Positions 34,763 to 44,064 of a stretch of DNA of 64,000 bases are shown in pieces; the stretch's first letter is position 1, and each line of letters begins with the position of its first letter. The notes beneath the pieces are model-generated. The model was not told the DNA's origin, searched no databases, and worked only from the letters and a program-made list of their open reading frames with translations. Source of the DNA: Burkholderiaceae bacterium (GTDB taxonomy: Bacteria > Pseudomonadota > Gammaproteobacteria > Burkholderiales > Burkholderiaceae_E); the NCBI GenBank assembly GCA_023954045.1, contig JAMLIR010000001.1, forward strand, positions 496,001 to 560,000, in the 5' to 3' direction. The position numbers and the translations under genes were made by a program.

Positions 34763-35955
34763 GCCGCGACCCCGATACCCTCTCGAGTTGCTTCGACCTG
34801 GCACGCTCGCCGGGCGCCTCCGACGAGCACCGCCAGTTGCGCGACGCAGTGCGCCGCTTCGTCGAGGGCGAACTCGCCCCCCACGCGACCGCCTGGGACG
34901 AGGCCGGCGAGTTCCCGCGCGACCTCTACCGGAAGGCCGCGCAGGTCGGGCTGCTCGGACTGGGCTACCCGGCCGAACTCGGCGGGACCCCGTGCGACAC
35001 GCTGTCGCGGATCATCGCGACGATCGAGCTCGCGCGCGCCGGCTCGGGCGGCCTGATCGCGAGCCTGATGAGCCACACGATCATGCTCGGCCCGCTGCTG
35101 AAGGCGGGCGATCCCGCGCTGCGCGCCCGCATCGTGCCGCGGATCCTGGCCGGCGAGGCGATCGGTGCGCTCGCGGTGACCGAAGCCTCGGGCGGATCCG
35201 ACGTGGCCCGGCTCGCGACCCGGGCCGCGCCGCAGGCCGATGGCGCGCAAGCCGCCGGATGGCGCCTGAGCGGATCGAAGATGTTCATCACCTCGGGCAT
35301 GCGCGCCGACCACTACCTGGTCGCGGCACGCACCGGGGCACCCGGGGCGCACGGCATCTCGCTGTTCCTGGTCGACCGCGAGACGCCGGGGTTCTCGCGC
35401 ACGCCGCTGGCCAAGACCGGATGGTGGTGCTCGGACACCGCGGCCCTGCACTTCGACGACTGCCCGGTCGACGCGGACCGGCTCGTCGGCCCGCTCGATG
35501 GCGGCTTCGCGCTGATCATGAACAACTTCAACGGCGAGCGCCTGATGATGGCGGCACAGGCGATCGGCTTCGCGATCGTCTGCTGCGAGGATGCGCTCGG
35601 CTGGGCGCGCGAGCGCCGCACGTTCGGCCAGCCGCTCATCGCGCACCAGGTGATCCGCCACAAGCTGGTCCGGATGGTCGACGCGATCCTGCCGGTGCTC
35701 GCCTGGCTCGGCCAGCTCGCCGCGCGTATCGACGGCGGCGACGCGCCGGTTGCGGAAATCTCGCTGGTCAAGAATCATGCGGCACGCGTCATGCGCGACT
35801 GCGCCGACGAGGCGGTGCAGATCCTCGGCGGCGCCGGCTACATGCGCGGGACCCGCGTCGAGCGGATCTACCGCGAGGTGAAGGTGATGATGATCGGCGG
35901 CGGCGCCGAGGAGGTGCTGAACGACCTCGCGGCGCGCCAGCTCGGCATGCTCTGA
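34759..35955 (+). CDS. Acyl-CoA dehydrogenase
   Basis: A 398-residue acyl-CoA dehydrogenase starting at ATG 34759, overlapping the previous stop (ATGA). FAD/substrate signatures include ALAVTEASGGSDVARLATRA, SGSKMFITSGMRADHYLVAA and a C-terminal DEAVQILGGAGYMRGTRVERIYR with IGGGAEEVLND. It is the second ACAD of the operon; a distinct chain-length or a later beta-oxidation round are possible roles. The substrate cannot be read. Confidence 0.87.
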   Translation: MSRDPDTLSSCFDLARSPGASDEHRQLRDAVRRFVEGELAPHATAWDEAGEFPRDLYRKAAQVGLLGLGYPAELGGTPCDTLSRIIATIELARAGSGGLIASLMSHTIMLGPLLKAGDPALRARIVPRILAGEAIGALAVTEASGGSDVARLATRAAPQADGAQAAGWRLSGSKMFITSGMRADHYLVAARTGAPGAHGISLFLVDRETPGFSRTPLAKTGWWCSDTAALHFDDCPVDADRLVGPLDGGFALIMNNFNGERLMMAAQAIGFAIVCCEDALGWARERRTFGQPLIAHQVIRHKLVRMVDAILPVLAWLGQLAARIDGGDAPVAEISLVKNHAARVMRDCADEAVQILGGAGYMRGTRVERIYREVKVMMIGGGAEEVLNDLAARQLGML

Positions 35956-35977
35956 ACGGACCGGAGAGGACACTTCG

Positions 35978-36760
35978 ATGACTGCGCCCCCCGTGCTGTA
36001 CGAATCCGGCGAGGGAATCGCGACGATCACGCTGAACCGTCCCGACGTGCTCAACGCGCTGGACGACGCGCTGATCCGCGGGCTGCGCGACGCCGTCGAT
36101 CGCGCCGGCCGCGACGCCGGCGTGCGCGCGGTCCTGCTCACCGGGGCCGGGCGCGGCTTTTCTTCCGGCGCCGACCTGGCGTCGGTGCCGCCGAGCCCGT
36201 CGCTGGACCTCGGCGCGATGCTGCGCGAGCGCTACCACCCGGTGATCCTCGGCCTGAGGACGATGCCCAAGCCGGTGGTCTGCGCGGTCAACGGCCCGGC
36301 GGCAGGCGCAGGCATGAGCATCGCCCTGGCGGGCGACATCGTGCTCGCGGCCCGATCGGCCTACTTCGTCCAGGCGTTCTCGAAGATCGGGCTGGTACCC
36401 GACGCCGGCAGCACCTGGTTCCTGCCGCGCTACGTCGGCGACGTGCGGGCGCGGGCGATGGCGCTGCTGGCCGAGCGGATCGACGCGCCGACCGCGGAGC
36501 GCTTCGGCATGGTCTGGCAGGTCTTCGACGACGACGAGCTGATGCCGCAGGCGCGGCAGCTCGCGGCCCGCCTCGCCGGCCAGCCGACGCGTGCCCTCGC
36601 ATTGATCAAGAAGGCGTTGAACGACAGCTTCGGGCGCGACCTGCCGGCCCAGCTCGAACTCGAGGCCACGCTGCAGACGGAGGCCGGGCGCACCGAGGAC
36701 TTCGCCGAGGGCGTCGCGGCGTTCCTGCAGCGCCGCCCTCCGGTCTTCAGGGGGCGGTGA
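35978..36760 (+). CDS. Enoyl-CoA hydratase/isomerase, PaaG-like
   Basis: A 260-residue crotonase. The oxyanion-hole blocks are TGAGRGFSSGADLASV and NGPAAGAGMSIALAGD. The catalytic region IGLVPDAGSTWFLPRYVG has an aspartate as in PaaG-type isomerases instead of the usual pair of glutamates of hydratases. The C-terminal TEDFAEGVAAFLQRRPPVFRGR is also PaaG-like. In phenylacetate catabolism PaaG isomerises epoxyphenylacetyl-CoA; here, without paaABCDE nearby, double-bond isomerisation of an unsaturated branched acyl-CoA is more likely. It is 22 bases after the ACAD. Confidence 0.8.
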   Translation: MTAPPVLYESGEGIATITLNRPDVLNALDDALIRGLRDAVDRAGRDAGVRAVLLTGAGRGFSSGADLASVPPSPSLDLGAMLRERYHPVILGLRTMPKPVVCAVNGPAAGAGMSIALAGDIVLAARSAYFVQAFSKIGLVPDAGSTWFLPRYVGDVRARAMALLAERIDAPTAERFGMVWQVFDDDELMPQARQLAARLAGQPTRALALIKKALNDSFGRDLPAQLELEATLQTEAGRTEDFAEGVAAFLQRRPPVFRGR

Positions 36761-36761
36761 G

Positions 36762-37256
36762 ATGCCGGGGTCGAGCCACCACCACCCGCCGCGCCCGGCC
36801 GACGAGCAGCGCCGCTTCGAAGAGGCCATGCACGAGCTGTGGGAAGACCGGGTCACGTTCAACAAGACCCTGGGCTTGAAGATCGAGTCGTTCGCCCTCC
36901 CCGAACCCAGGGTGCGCTTCGACATGCGTCCCGAGCTGGTCGGCCACTATCTCTACGGGCGCCTGCACGGCGGCGTGACTTCGTCTGTGCTCGACGCCAC
37001 CGGTGGATTCGCGCTGATGTGCGCGATCGCCGACAAGCACCGCGACGAGCCGCCCGAGCAGGTCATGCTCCGATTCACCCGGATGGGAACGATCGACCTG
37101 CGCATCGACTTCCTTCGCCAGGGCATCGGCGAGCGCTTCTACGCGGCGGCGCGCGTCACCCGGCTGGGCGGGCGGATCGGCTCGGTCCAGATGACACTGA
37201 CCAACGAAACGGGCCTGCTGATCGCGACGGGCGCCGCCTCCTACGTGATCAGCTGA
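36762..37256 (+). CDS. Hotdog-fold acyl-CoA thioesterase (PaaI/YigI-like)
   Basis: A 164-residue hotdog protein. The signature helix region is GRLHGGVTSSVLDATGGFALM, followed by the beta-strand core MGTIDLRIDFLRQGIGERF and VTRLGGRIGSVQMTLTNE. It begins one base after the crotonase stop, so it is the end of the same operon. It probably releases CoA from a dead-end or excess intermediate. The substrate is unknown. Confidence 0.8.
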   Translation: MPGSSHHHPPRPADEQRRFEEAMHELWEDRVTFNKTLGLKIESFALPEPRVRFDMRPELVGHYLYGRLHGGVTSSVLDATGGFALMCAIADKHRDEPPEQVMLRFTRMGTIDLRIDFLRQGIGERFYAAARVTRLGGRIGSVQMTLTNETGLLIATGAASYVIS

Positions 37257-37277
37257 TTGCGGGTTTCCCCGGTACGT

Positions 37278-37330
37278 CCGGGGGCCGGGGTTCTGTACTA
37301 CCATCTGACCCGACAAACGACGGCCCCCGG
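37278..37330 (+). repeat. Long-loop inverted repeat upstream of livH
   Basis: CCGGGGGCCG (37278-37287) and CGGCCCCCGG (37321-37330) are perfect 10-base complements with a 33-base loop. The pair sits between the thioesterase stop and the transporter genes and could terminate or attenuate read-through, or hold a promoter in its AT-richer loop. There is no T-tract. Confidence 0.4.
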
Positions 37331-37378
37331 GGCGCCGGCACGGCGCGCCGCGGACGAGCCCACGAGGAGACAAGGCCC

Positions 37379-38254
37379 TTGCAGGTCCTGCAAGTTCTGG
37401 TAAGCGGCATCGCGCAAGGCTGCATCTACGGACTGATCGCGCTCGGCTTCGTCCTGATCTATAAGGCCACTGAAACAGTCAGCTTTGCCCAGGGCGAGCT
37501 GATGATGCTCGGCGCGTTCCTGGGCCTGGCGCTGCTGTCGGTCACCGGTATTCCGTTCTGGCTGGTGGTGATCGCCACGATCGCCGCGATGGGCGCCTTC
37601 GGGATCCTCCTCGAGCGCATCGTGATCCGCCCGATCCTCGGGCAGCCCGCGTTCTCGATCGTGATGCTCACGATCGGCATCGGCTACGTGGCCCGCGGCG
37701 CGATCACGATGATCCCCAACGTGGGTACCGACACGCACCGGCTGCTGGTGCCGTACCGCAACCAGACCCTCGAATTCGCCGGCGTCGTCTTCGCCATCGA
37801 GCAGCTCGTCGTGATCGGGGCGACTGCCGTGCTGTGCGCCCTGCTCTACCTGATGTTCAGGCACAGCAAGGTCGGCATCGCGATGCAGGCCTCGTCGCAG
37901 AACCAGCTGGCCGCCTACTACATGGGCATCCCCGTCAAGCGCCTGAACGGCCTGGCCTGGGGCCTCGCGGCGGCGGTCGCCGCGGCCGCGGGACTGCTGC
38001 TGGCGCCGATCACCTTCATCCACGCCAACATGGGGTTCATCGGCCTGAAGGCATTCCCGGCGGCCGTGGTCGGCGGCTTCGGCAGCCTGCCCGGCGCGAT
38101 CGTGGGCGGGCTGATCATCGGCGTGGTCGAGTCGATGTCGGGCTTCTTCCTGCCCGAGGGCTTCAAGGACGTCGCGGCCTACGTGGTCGTGCTGGTCATG
38201 CTGATGTTCAAGCCGAACGGGCTGTTCGGCGAGAACCTGCGCAAGAAGGTCTAG
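37379..38254 (+). CDS. livH: LIV-type ABC transporter permease (LivH family)
   Basis: A 291-residue inner-membrane permease with about eight helices. The TTG start at 37379 was chosen because GAGGAG lies about 10 bases upstream and the protein then opens LQVLQVLVSGIAQGCIYGL, matching LivH N-termini. FVLIYKATETVSFAQGELMMLGAF and AFPAAVVGGFGSLPGAIVGG (the EAA-like loop) are typical. The transporter family also moves aromatic and other organic acids, and the embedded acyl-CoA ligase suggests a carboxylic acid rather than an amino acid. Confidence 0.88.
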   Translation: MQVLQVLVSGIAQGCIYGLIALGFVLIYKATETVSFAQGELMMLGAFLGLALLSVTGIPFWLVVIATIAAMGAFGILLERIVIRPILGQPAFSIVMLTIGIGYVARGAITMIPNVGTDTHRLLVPYRNQTLEFAGVVFAIEQLVVIGATAVLCALLYLMFRHSKVGIAMQASSQNQLAAYYMGIPVKRLNGLAWGLAAAVAAAAGLLLAPITFIHANMGFIGLKAFPAAVVGGFGSLPGAIVGGLIIGVVESMSGFFLPEGFKDVAAYVVVLVMLMFKPNGLFGENLRKKV

Positions 38255-38258
38255 CCCC

Positions 38259-39335
38259 GTGCGCTTCATCTTCAAGACCCGCTACGACCAGGACATCGAC
38301 CTCGCCAGGCACGGCGGGCACCGCTTCTGGTATTCGGCGCTCGTGATCGGCCTGCTCCTCGCCCCCTGGGGCCTGCCCGAGTACTGGCTGGCGCAGGTCA
38401 CGTTCATCCTGATCTACGGGATCGTCGGCCTGGGACTGATGCTGCTCGCCGGATTCACCGGCCTGTTCTCGATCGGCCATGCGGCGTTCCTCGGCGTCGG
38501 CGCCTACACGCAGACGGTGCTCGCGTCGATGGGCTGGTCGTTTCCGCTGTCGCTCGCCGCGGCGGCCGGGCTATCCGCGGCGGTGGGAGCGATCGTCGGG
38601 CTGCCGGCGCTTCGCGTGAAGGGCATCTACCTCGGCATCGCGACCCTCGCCTTCGGCTTCATCGTCGAGGAGGTGCTCGCGCGCTGGGAGAGCGTGACCG
38701 GCGGCAACGCCGGCAAGTCGGTGCCGAGCATCGACGTCTTCGGCTGGAAGGCCGACACCGCCACGTCGTTCTACTTCGTCTGCCTGGTGTGCGCGATCGT
38801 CTGCACGCTGGCCGTGCTCAACCTGCTTCGCTCGCCGACCGGCCGGGCGTTCGTCGCGATCCGCGATTCCGAGATCTCGGCCCAGAGCATGGGCATCCAC
38901 CTGGCGCGCTACAAGACGATGTCGTTCATGATCTCGGCTGCGCTGGCCGGCGTGGGCGGCGCGCTCTACGCGCACCAGATCCGCTTCCTGTCGCCCGACC
39001 AGTTCGGGATCATCCAGTCGATCGACCTGCTGCTGATGGTCGTGATCGGAGGCCTGGGCTCGATCCACGGGGCGTTCCTCGGCGCCGGGTTCCTCATCAC
39101 GATGCCGCAGGTGATCTCGCTGGCCAAGGACCTTCTGCCCCCGTCGATCGGCCAGGCGGTGGGCCTGCAGGGCGTGGTCTACGGTCTCGTCCTGATCGCG
39201 TTCGTGCTGTTCGAGCCGCTTGGCCTGTACGGGCGCTGGTTGAAGATCCGCACCTGGTTCCAGCTGTTCCCGTTCTACCGCCAGGGCCTGTTCAAGCGGC
39301 AGAAGGCCTTCCAGAAGTCGGATCGGCTCCGATGA
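38259..39335 (+). CDS. livM: LIV-type ABC transporter permease (LivM family)
   Basis: A 358-residue second permease, GTG start 5 bases after the livH stop. It shows [52 protein letters not shown] and the loop [18 protein letters not shown]. The hydrophilic C-terminal tail ([12 protein letters not shown]) is common in LivM proteins. It overlaps livG by 4 bases. Confidence 0.9.
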   Translation: MRFIFKTRYDQDIDLARHGGHRFWYSALVIGLLLAPWGLPEYWLAQVTFILIYGIVGLGLMLLAGFTGLFSIGHAAFLGVGAYTQTVLASMGWSFPLSLAAAAGLSAAVGAIVGLPALRVKGIYLGIATLAFGFIVEEVLARWESVTGGNAGKSVPSIDVFGWKADTATSFYFVCLVCAIVCTLAVLNLLRSPTGRAFVAIRDSEISAQSMGIHLARYKTMSFMISAALAGVGGALYAHQIRFLSPDQFGIIQSIDLLLMVVIGGLGSIHGAFLGAGFLITMPQVISLAKDLLPPSIGQAVGLQGVVYGLVLIAFVLFEPLGLYGRWLKIRTWFQLFPFYRQGLFKRQKAFQKSDRLR

Positions 39336-40132
39336 GCGACGTGCTGCTCAGTGCCCGCAATTTGACCGTGCGCTTCGGCGGCGTGCTGGCCGTGAACGAC
39401 GTCAGCTTCGACGTGCGGCGCGGCGAGGTGTTCACGCTGATCGGCCCGAACGGCGCCGGCAAGACCACGGTCTTCAACCTGATCAGCCGCATCTACGCCG
39501 CCACCTCCGGATCGATCGACTTCGAAGGGCAGCCGCTGCGCGCGGTGGCGCCGCACCGCATCGCCGGCCTCGGCATCGCGCGCACGTTCCAGAACATCGA
39601 ACTGTTCGAGCACGCCACCGTGCTGCAGAACCTGCTGATCGGGCGCCACATCCACCGCCGCAGCAGCTTCTGGAGCGAGATCGTCTTCGCGCCTTCGGTG
39701 CGCGCCGCCGAGCGCGAGACCCGGCGCAAGGTCGAGGAGGTGATCGACTTCCTCGACCTGCAGCACTACCGCGACACGATGGTCGCCGGATTGCCGTACG
39801 GCGTGCGCAAGGTCGTCGAGCTTGCGCGCGCGCTGGCGACCGAGCCGAAGCTGCTGCTGCTCGACGAGCCGTCGTCCGGCCTGAACGTCGAGGAGACCGG
39901 GGACATGGCGTTCTGGATCCAGGACATCCGCGACGACCTCGGCATCACGGTGCTGATGGTCGAGCACGACATGTCGCTGGTATCGAAGGTGTCCGACCGG
40001 GTCCTGGCGATGAACCAGGGCGAGGTGCTCGCGCTGGGCACCCCGGCCGAGGTGCAGGGGCACCCCGGGGTCATCGAGGCGTATCTCGGCACCGCCGACG
40101 ACGCGACTTCGCTGCGGAGGCCCGCGGCGTGA
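39332..40132 (+). CDS. livG: LIV-type ABC transporter ATP-binding protein (LivG family)
   Basis: A 266-residue ATPase. Walker A is [15 protein letters not shown], the Q-loop region is [14 protein letters not shown], the signature region is [16 protein letters not shown] (GVRK in place of the usual LSGGQ, as is common in LivG) and Walker B is [12 protein letters not shown], with the switch histidine in VEHDMSLV. Overlaps at both ends (ATGA with livM, GTGA with livF) mark one translation unit. Confidence 0.93.
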   Translation: MSDVLLSARNLTVRFGGVLAVNDVSFDVRRGEVFTLIGPNGAGKTTVFNLISRIYAATSGSIDFEGQPLRAVAPHRIAGLGIARTFQNIELFEHATVLQNLLIGRHIHRRSSFWSEIVFAPSVRAAERETRRKVEEVIDFLDLQHYRDTMVAGLPYGVRKVVELARALATEPKLLLLDEPSSGLNVEETGDMAFWIQDIRDDLGITVLMVEHDMSLVSKVSDRVLAMNQGEVLALGTPAEVQGHPGVIEAYLGTADDATSLRRPAA

Positions 40133-40902
40133 GCGAGGTCATCCTCAAGCTGCTCAACGTCGAGAGCGCCTACGGGCCGATCAAGGCGATCCGCGGCGTG
40201 AGCCTGCAGGTGCGCGAAGGCGAGATCGCCACGGTGCTGGGCTCCAACGGTGCGGGCAAGACCACGATCCTGAAGACCATCTCGGGGATCATCGACCCCC
40301 GCAAGGGCTCGATCGAATTCCACGGCGAGGACATCACCGCCCGCGATCCCGCCCTGATCGTCCAGCGCGGGCTGTGCCACGTCCCGGAGGGGCGCGAGGT
40401 GTTCCCGCTGCTGTCGGTACGCGACAACCTGATGATGGGCGCCTATACCCGCAAGGACCGCGACGGCGTCGAGCGCGACCTGGAAGCCGTGTTCGGCTAC
40501 TTCCCGATCCTGCGCGAGCGCGCGTCCCAGGACGCAGGGCTGCTCTCGGGTGGCCAGCAGCAGATGCTGGCGATCTCGCGCGCGATCATGGCCGCGCCAC
40601 GGCTGATCCTGCTCGACGAGCCCAGCCTCGGGCTTTCGCCCAAGCTGACCAAGGAAATCTTCGAGATCGTCGTGCGGATCAACCGCGAGCGCGGCACGAC
40701 GATGCTGCTGGTCGAGCAGAACGCCAACATGGCGCTCAATGCCGCCGACTACGGCTACGTGCTCGAGAACGGGCGCATCGTCATGGAGGACAGTTGCGCG
40801 GCGCTGCGCGAGAAGGAAGACATCCGCGAGTTCTATCTCGGCATCAAGGAAAGCGGCGCGCGCGGCGAGCGGCGCTGGAAGAAGCGGAAGACCTGGCGGT
40901 GA
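40129..40902 (+). CDS. livF: LIV-type ABC transporter ATP-binding protein (LivF family)
   Basis: A 257-residue ATPase starting at GTG 40129. Walker A is LGSNGAGKTTILKTI, the signature is LLSGGQQQMLAISRAI and Walker B is LILLDEPSLGLSP, with VEQNANMAL as the switch region typical of LivF. The basic C-terminus (ERRWKKRKTWR) is slightly longer than in E. coli LivF. It ends 4 bases before the ligase gene. Confidence 0.93.
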   Translation: MSEVILKLLNVESAYGPIKAIRGVSLQVREGEIATVLGSNGAGKTTILKTISGIIDPRKGSIEFHGEDITARDPALIVQRGLCHVPEGREVFPLLSVRDNLMMGAYTRKDRDGVERDLEAVFGYFPILRERASQDAGLLSGGQQQMLAISRAIMAAPRLILLDEPSLGLSPKLTKEIFEIVVRINRERGTTMLLVEQNANMALNAADYGYVLENGRIVMEDSCAALREKEDIREFYLGIKESGARGERRWKKRKTWR

Positions 40903-40906
40903 GCGC

Positions 40907-42769
40907 ATGAGCGTACTCTGGGATCTCAGCAGCATCCGACCCAACCCGACCGTCGTCGTGCCGGGCGAGACGCTGCCGGTGCTGTTCCGCAACGCGGTGG
41001 CGAAGCGCGGCGACGCGGTGTTCATGCGCGAGAAGGATCTCGGCATCTGGCGCAGCTGGACGTGGAACGACACCGGCCGCGCGGTGCGGGAAGTCGCAAT
41101 GGGGCTCGCGGCGCTCGGCTTCGAGTCCGGCGAGCGCGCGTCGATCCTGTCGAACACCGTGGTCGAATGGGTCATCGCCGACCTCGGCGTGCTGTGCGCG
41201 GCCGGCGTCTCGAACGGCATCTATCCCACGGATTCACCGGGCCAGGTCCAGTACCTGTGCGAGGACTCGCGCACCGTCGTCGTCTTCGTCGAGGACGACG
41301 AGCAGCTCGACAAGGTGCTCGAGGTGCGAGGCGCCCTGCCGTTGCTGCGCAAGATCGTCGTCTTCGACATGGACGGGCTGCACCACTTCCACGACCCGAT
41401 GGTCATGAGCCTGCAGGAGCTGCGCGAGCTCGGCGCCCGCCACGACGCCGCCAACCCCGGCGAATTCGATGCGCGCGTCGCGGTCCCCCGCCCCGAGGAC
41501 CTTGCGATCCTGATCTACACCTCAGGGACCACCGGCCGCCCGAAAGGGGCGATGCTCAGCCACAACAACGTCGTCTACACGATCCGCGGCTTCAACCTGC
41601 TCATCTCGCAGACCGAGAACGACGAGCGGATGTGCTTCCTGCCGCTGTGCCACGTGGCGGAGCGTCTGGGCGGCGAGTACTTCGCGATCTATGCCGGCGC
41701 CAAGCTGAACTTCGTCGAGAACCCCGACACCGTCCCGGAGAACGTGCGCGAGATCGCGCCGACCGTGTTCGTCGCCGTGCCGCGGGTCTGGGAGAAGTTC
41801 TATTCGGCGGTGTCGATCGCGATCGCCGAAGCCTCGCGCCTGCAGCAACTGGCCTACCGCTGGGCGCTCGGGGTCGGGCAACGCGTGGCCGAGCGCGTCC
41901 TCGAGGGGCGTCCCGTCCCGGCCACGCTGAAGGCGGCGTTCCGCGTCGCGCGGGTGCTCGCACTGGACAACGTGCGCAAGATGATCGGCATCCACAGGGC
42001 GCGCTACCTCGTCACCGGCGCCGCGCCGATCTCGCCGGACCTCGTGCGATGGTATCTGGCGCTCGGCGTACCGATGCTCGAGGTCTGGGGCCAGACCGAG
42101 TCGTGCGGCGCCTCGACCGGGATGCCCGCCGATCGCATCAAGCCGGGCTCGATCGGCCCCGCGACGGCCTACAACGAGGTCAAGGTCGATCCGGCGACCG
42201 GCGAGCTGCTGATCCGGGGGCCGAACGTCTTCATGGGGTACCTGAACCAGCCCGGGAAGACCGCCGAGACGATCGACGCGGACGGCTGGCTGCACACCGG
42301 CGACGTCGGCACGGTCGACGGCGACGGCTACTTCCGCATCACCGACCGGATGAAGGACATCATCATCACGGCTGGCGGCAAGAACGTGACGCCGAGCGAG
42401 ATCGAGAACGAGCTGAAGTTCTCCCCGTACATCACCGACGCCGTGATCATCGGCGACAAGCGCCCCTACCTCACCGCGCTGGTGATGATCGACCAGGAGA
42501 ACGTCGAGAAGTATGCGCAGGACCACGACGTGCCGTTCTCGAACTACGCGAGCCTGACCCGCGCGAAGGAGGTCCTCGCGCTGATCCAGGGCGAGATCGA
42601 CCGCGTGAACCGCAAGTTCGCCCGCGTCGAACAGGTCAAGACGTTCCGGCTGCTCGAGACGCAGCTCGGGGCGGAAGACGAGGAGCTGACACCGACGATG
42701 AAGCTCAAGCGCAAGTTCGTCGAAAAGAAGTACGCCGAGCTCATCGATTCGATGTACAAGGGAGGCTGA
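40907..42769 (+). CDS. AMP-dependent long-chain-type acyl-CoA ligase within the transporter operon
   Basis: A 620-residue adenylate-forming ligase. The P-loop is IYTSGTTGRPKGAML, followed by FLPLCHVAERLGG, the A5 motif EVWGQTESCGAS, the hinge DGWLHTGDVGTVDGDG and the C-terminal RMKDIIITAGGKNVTPSEIE. It belongs to the long-chain (FadD15-like) group and sits between livF and livK, an arrangement repeatedly seen where an imported carboxylic acid is trapped as its CoA ester. The substrate is probably the same as that bound by the periplasmic protein downstream. Confidence 0.88.
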   Translation: MSVLWDLSSIRPNPTVVVPGETLPVLFRNAVAKRGDAVFMREKDLGIWRSWTWNDTGRAVREVAMGLAALGFESGERASILSNTVVEWVIADLGVLCAAGVSNGIYPTDSPGQVQYLCEDSRTVVVFVEDDEQLDKVLEVRGALPLLRKIVVFDMDGLHHFHDPMVMSLQELRELGARHDAANPGEFDARVAVPRPEDLAILIYTSGTTGRPKGAMLSHNNVVYTIRGFNLLISQTENDERMCFLPLCHVAERLGGEYFAIYAGAKLNFVENPDTVPENVREIAPTVFVAVPRVWEKFYSAVSIAIAEASRLQQLAYRWALGVGQRVAERVLEGRPVPATLKAAFRVARVLALDNVRKMIGIHRARYLVTGAAPISPDLVRWYLALGVPMLEVWGQTESCGASTGMPADRIKPGSIGPATAYNEVKVDPATGELLIRGPNVFMGYLNQPGKTAETIDADGWLHTGDVGTVDGDGYFRITDRMKDIIITAGGKNVTPSEIENELKFSPYITDAVIIGDKRPYLTALVMIDQENVEKYAQDHDVPFSNYASLTRAKEVLALIQGEIDRVNRKFARVEQVKTFRLLETQLGAEDEELTPTMKLKRKFVEKKYAELIDSMYKGG

Positions 42770-42813
42770 CGGTCTCAGGACCCGAATCCGTGTCTGGTGG
42801 AAAGGAGATGCAA

Positions 42814-43977
42814 ATGATGAAACGCACCGCTGTTGCACTGGCGCTCGCCCTGAGCGCACCGTTGGCGTTCGCCCAGAGCCAGGGCGTCACCAAGGACGAG
42901 ATCGTCATCGGCTCGATCCAGGACCTCTCGGGCCCGCTCGCCGGCTTCGGCAAGCAGGATCGCCTCGGGATGATGCTGCGCGTCGACGAGGTCAACGAGC
43001 AGGGCGGCGTCAACGGCCGCAAGCTCCGGCTGATCGTCGAGGACTCCGGTTACGACCCGCGCCGCGCCGTGCTGGCGGCCCAGAAGCTGGTCAACCAGGA
43101 CAAGATCTTCGCGATGGTGGCCCACATCGGCACCGCTCAGAACATGGCGGCGATGCCGATCCAGTTCGAGAAGAACGTCATCAACTTCTTCCCGATCACC
43201 GCCGCTCGCGAGATGTACGAGCCGTTCCACCGCCTGAAGTACTCGTTCGCGGCCACCTACTACGACCAGATCCGCCACGCGGCGCCGAAGCTGGCCAAGG
43301 AGAAGGGCGCCAAGAAGGTCTGCTCGGTCTACCAGGACGACGAGTTCGGGCTCGAGGTGCTGCGCGGCGCCGAAGCCGGGCTGAAGACCATCGGCATGCA
43401 GCTGGCCGAGAAGACCTCGTACAAGCGCGGTGCGACCGACTTCTCGTCGCAGGTCGCCCGCATGAAGTCTGCCGGGTGCGACATGGTCGTGCTTGGCACG
43501 ATCATCCGCGAGACGATCGGCGTCATCGGCGAGTCGCGCAAGACCGGCTTCAACCCGATCTTCCTCGGTTCGAGCGCGTCGTACACCGACCTGATCCACA
43601 AGCTCGGCGGCAAGGCCATGGACGGCCTGTACGCGACCATGACGGTGCAGCAACCGTACCTCGACGAGAGCTCGCAACCCATCCGCTTCTGGGCGAACAA
43701 GTACAAGACGAAGTTCAACGAGGATCCGACCGTGTTCTCGGTCTACGGCTACCTCGCGGTCGATGCTTTCGTCCGCGCCGCGACCAAGGCCGGCCCGAAC
43801 CTGACCACGGATTCGTTCATCAAGGCGATGGACACGATGACGATCCCGACCGACATCTTCGGTAGCGCCGAGATGACCTTCGGGCCGAAGAAGCGCCTGG
43901 GCAACAACCTGTCGCGGCTCTCGCAGATCCAGGACGGCCGCTGGAAGGTGGTCTCGGACTACTTCAAGGGCGATTGA
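42814..43977 (+). CDS. livK: LIV-type ABC transporter substrate-binding protein
   Basis: A 387-residue periplasmic type I binding protein. AAAGGAG (42801-42807) favours ATG 42814 (MMKRTAV...), 6 bases downstream; ATGs at 42808 and 42817 are also in frame. The signal peptide ends near AFAQSQ. Mature blocks are IVIGSIQDLSGPLAGFGKQDRL, VEDSGYDPRRAVLAAQKLVNQD and FLGSSASYTDLIHKLGGKAM. Relatives of this type often bind aromatic or other non-amino-acid carboxylates, which would fit the adjacent ligase. Confidence 0.9.
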   Translation: MMKRTAVALALALSAPLAFAQSQGVTKDEIVIGSIQDLSGPLAGFGKQDRLGMMLRVDEVNEQGGVNGRKLRLIVEDSGYDPRRAVLAAQKLVNQDKIFAMVAHIGTAQNMAAMPIQFEKNVINFFPITAAREMYEPFHRLKYSFAATYYDQIRHAAPKLAKEKGAKKVCSVYQDDEFGLEVLRGAEAGLKTIGMQLAEKTSYKRGATDFSSQVARMKSAGCDMVVLGTIIRETIGVIGESRKTGFNPIFLGSSASYTDLIHKLGGKAMDGLYATMTVQQPYLDESSQPIRFWANKYKTKFNEDPTVFSVYGYLAVDAFVRAATKAGPNLTTDSFIKAMDTMTIPTDIFGSAEMTFGPKKRLGNNLSRLSQIQDGRWKVVSDYFKGD

Positions 43978-44003
43978 GCGCTCGACCCGGATTTCCGGAG
44001 AGC

Positions 44004-44025
44004 GAGGCCGCCGTCGGGCGGTCTC
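44004..44025. terminator. Hairpin 1 in the convergent livK/ACAD gap
   Basis: GAGGCCGCC and GGCGGTCTC pair over 9 positions (one G-T) around a GTCG loop. It shares the core CCGCCGTCGGGCGG with the next hairpin 27 bases on. Confidence 0.5.
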
Positions 44026-44030
44026 TTCGG

Positions 44031-44060
44031 GGAGAGGGCCGCCGTCGGGCGGCCCTCTCC
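44031..44060. terminator. Hairpin 2, strong convergent terminator candidate
   Basis: A perfect 13-bp stem, GGAGAGGGCCGCC (44031-44043) with GGCGGCCCTCTCC (44048-44060), closes a GTCG loop. It lies between two convergent stop codons (43977 and 44065), so it would serve both. There is no T-tract on either side. Confidence 0.6.
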
Positions 44061-44064
44061 GACT

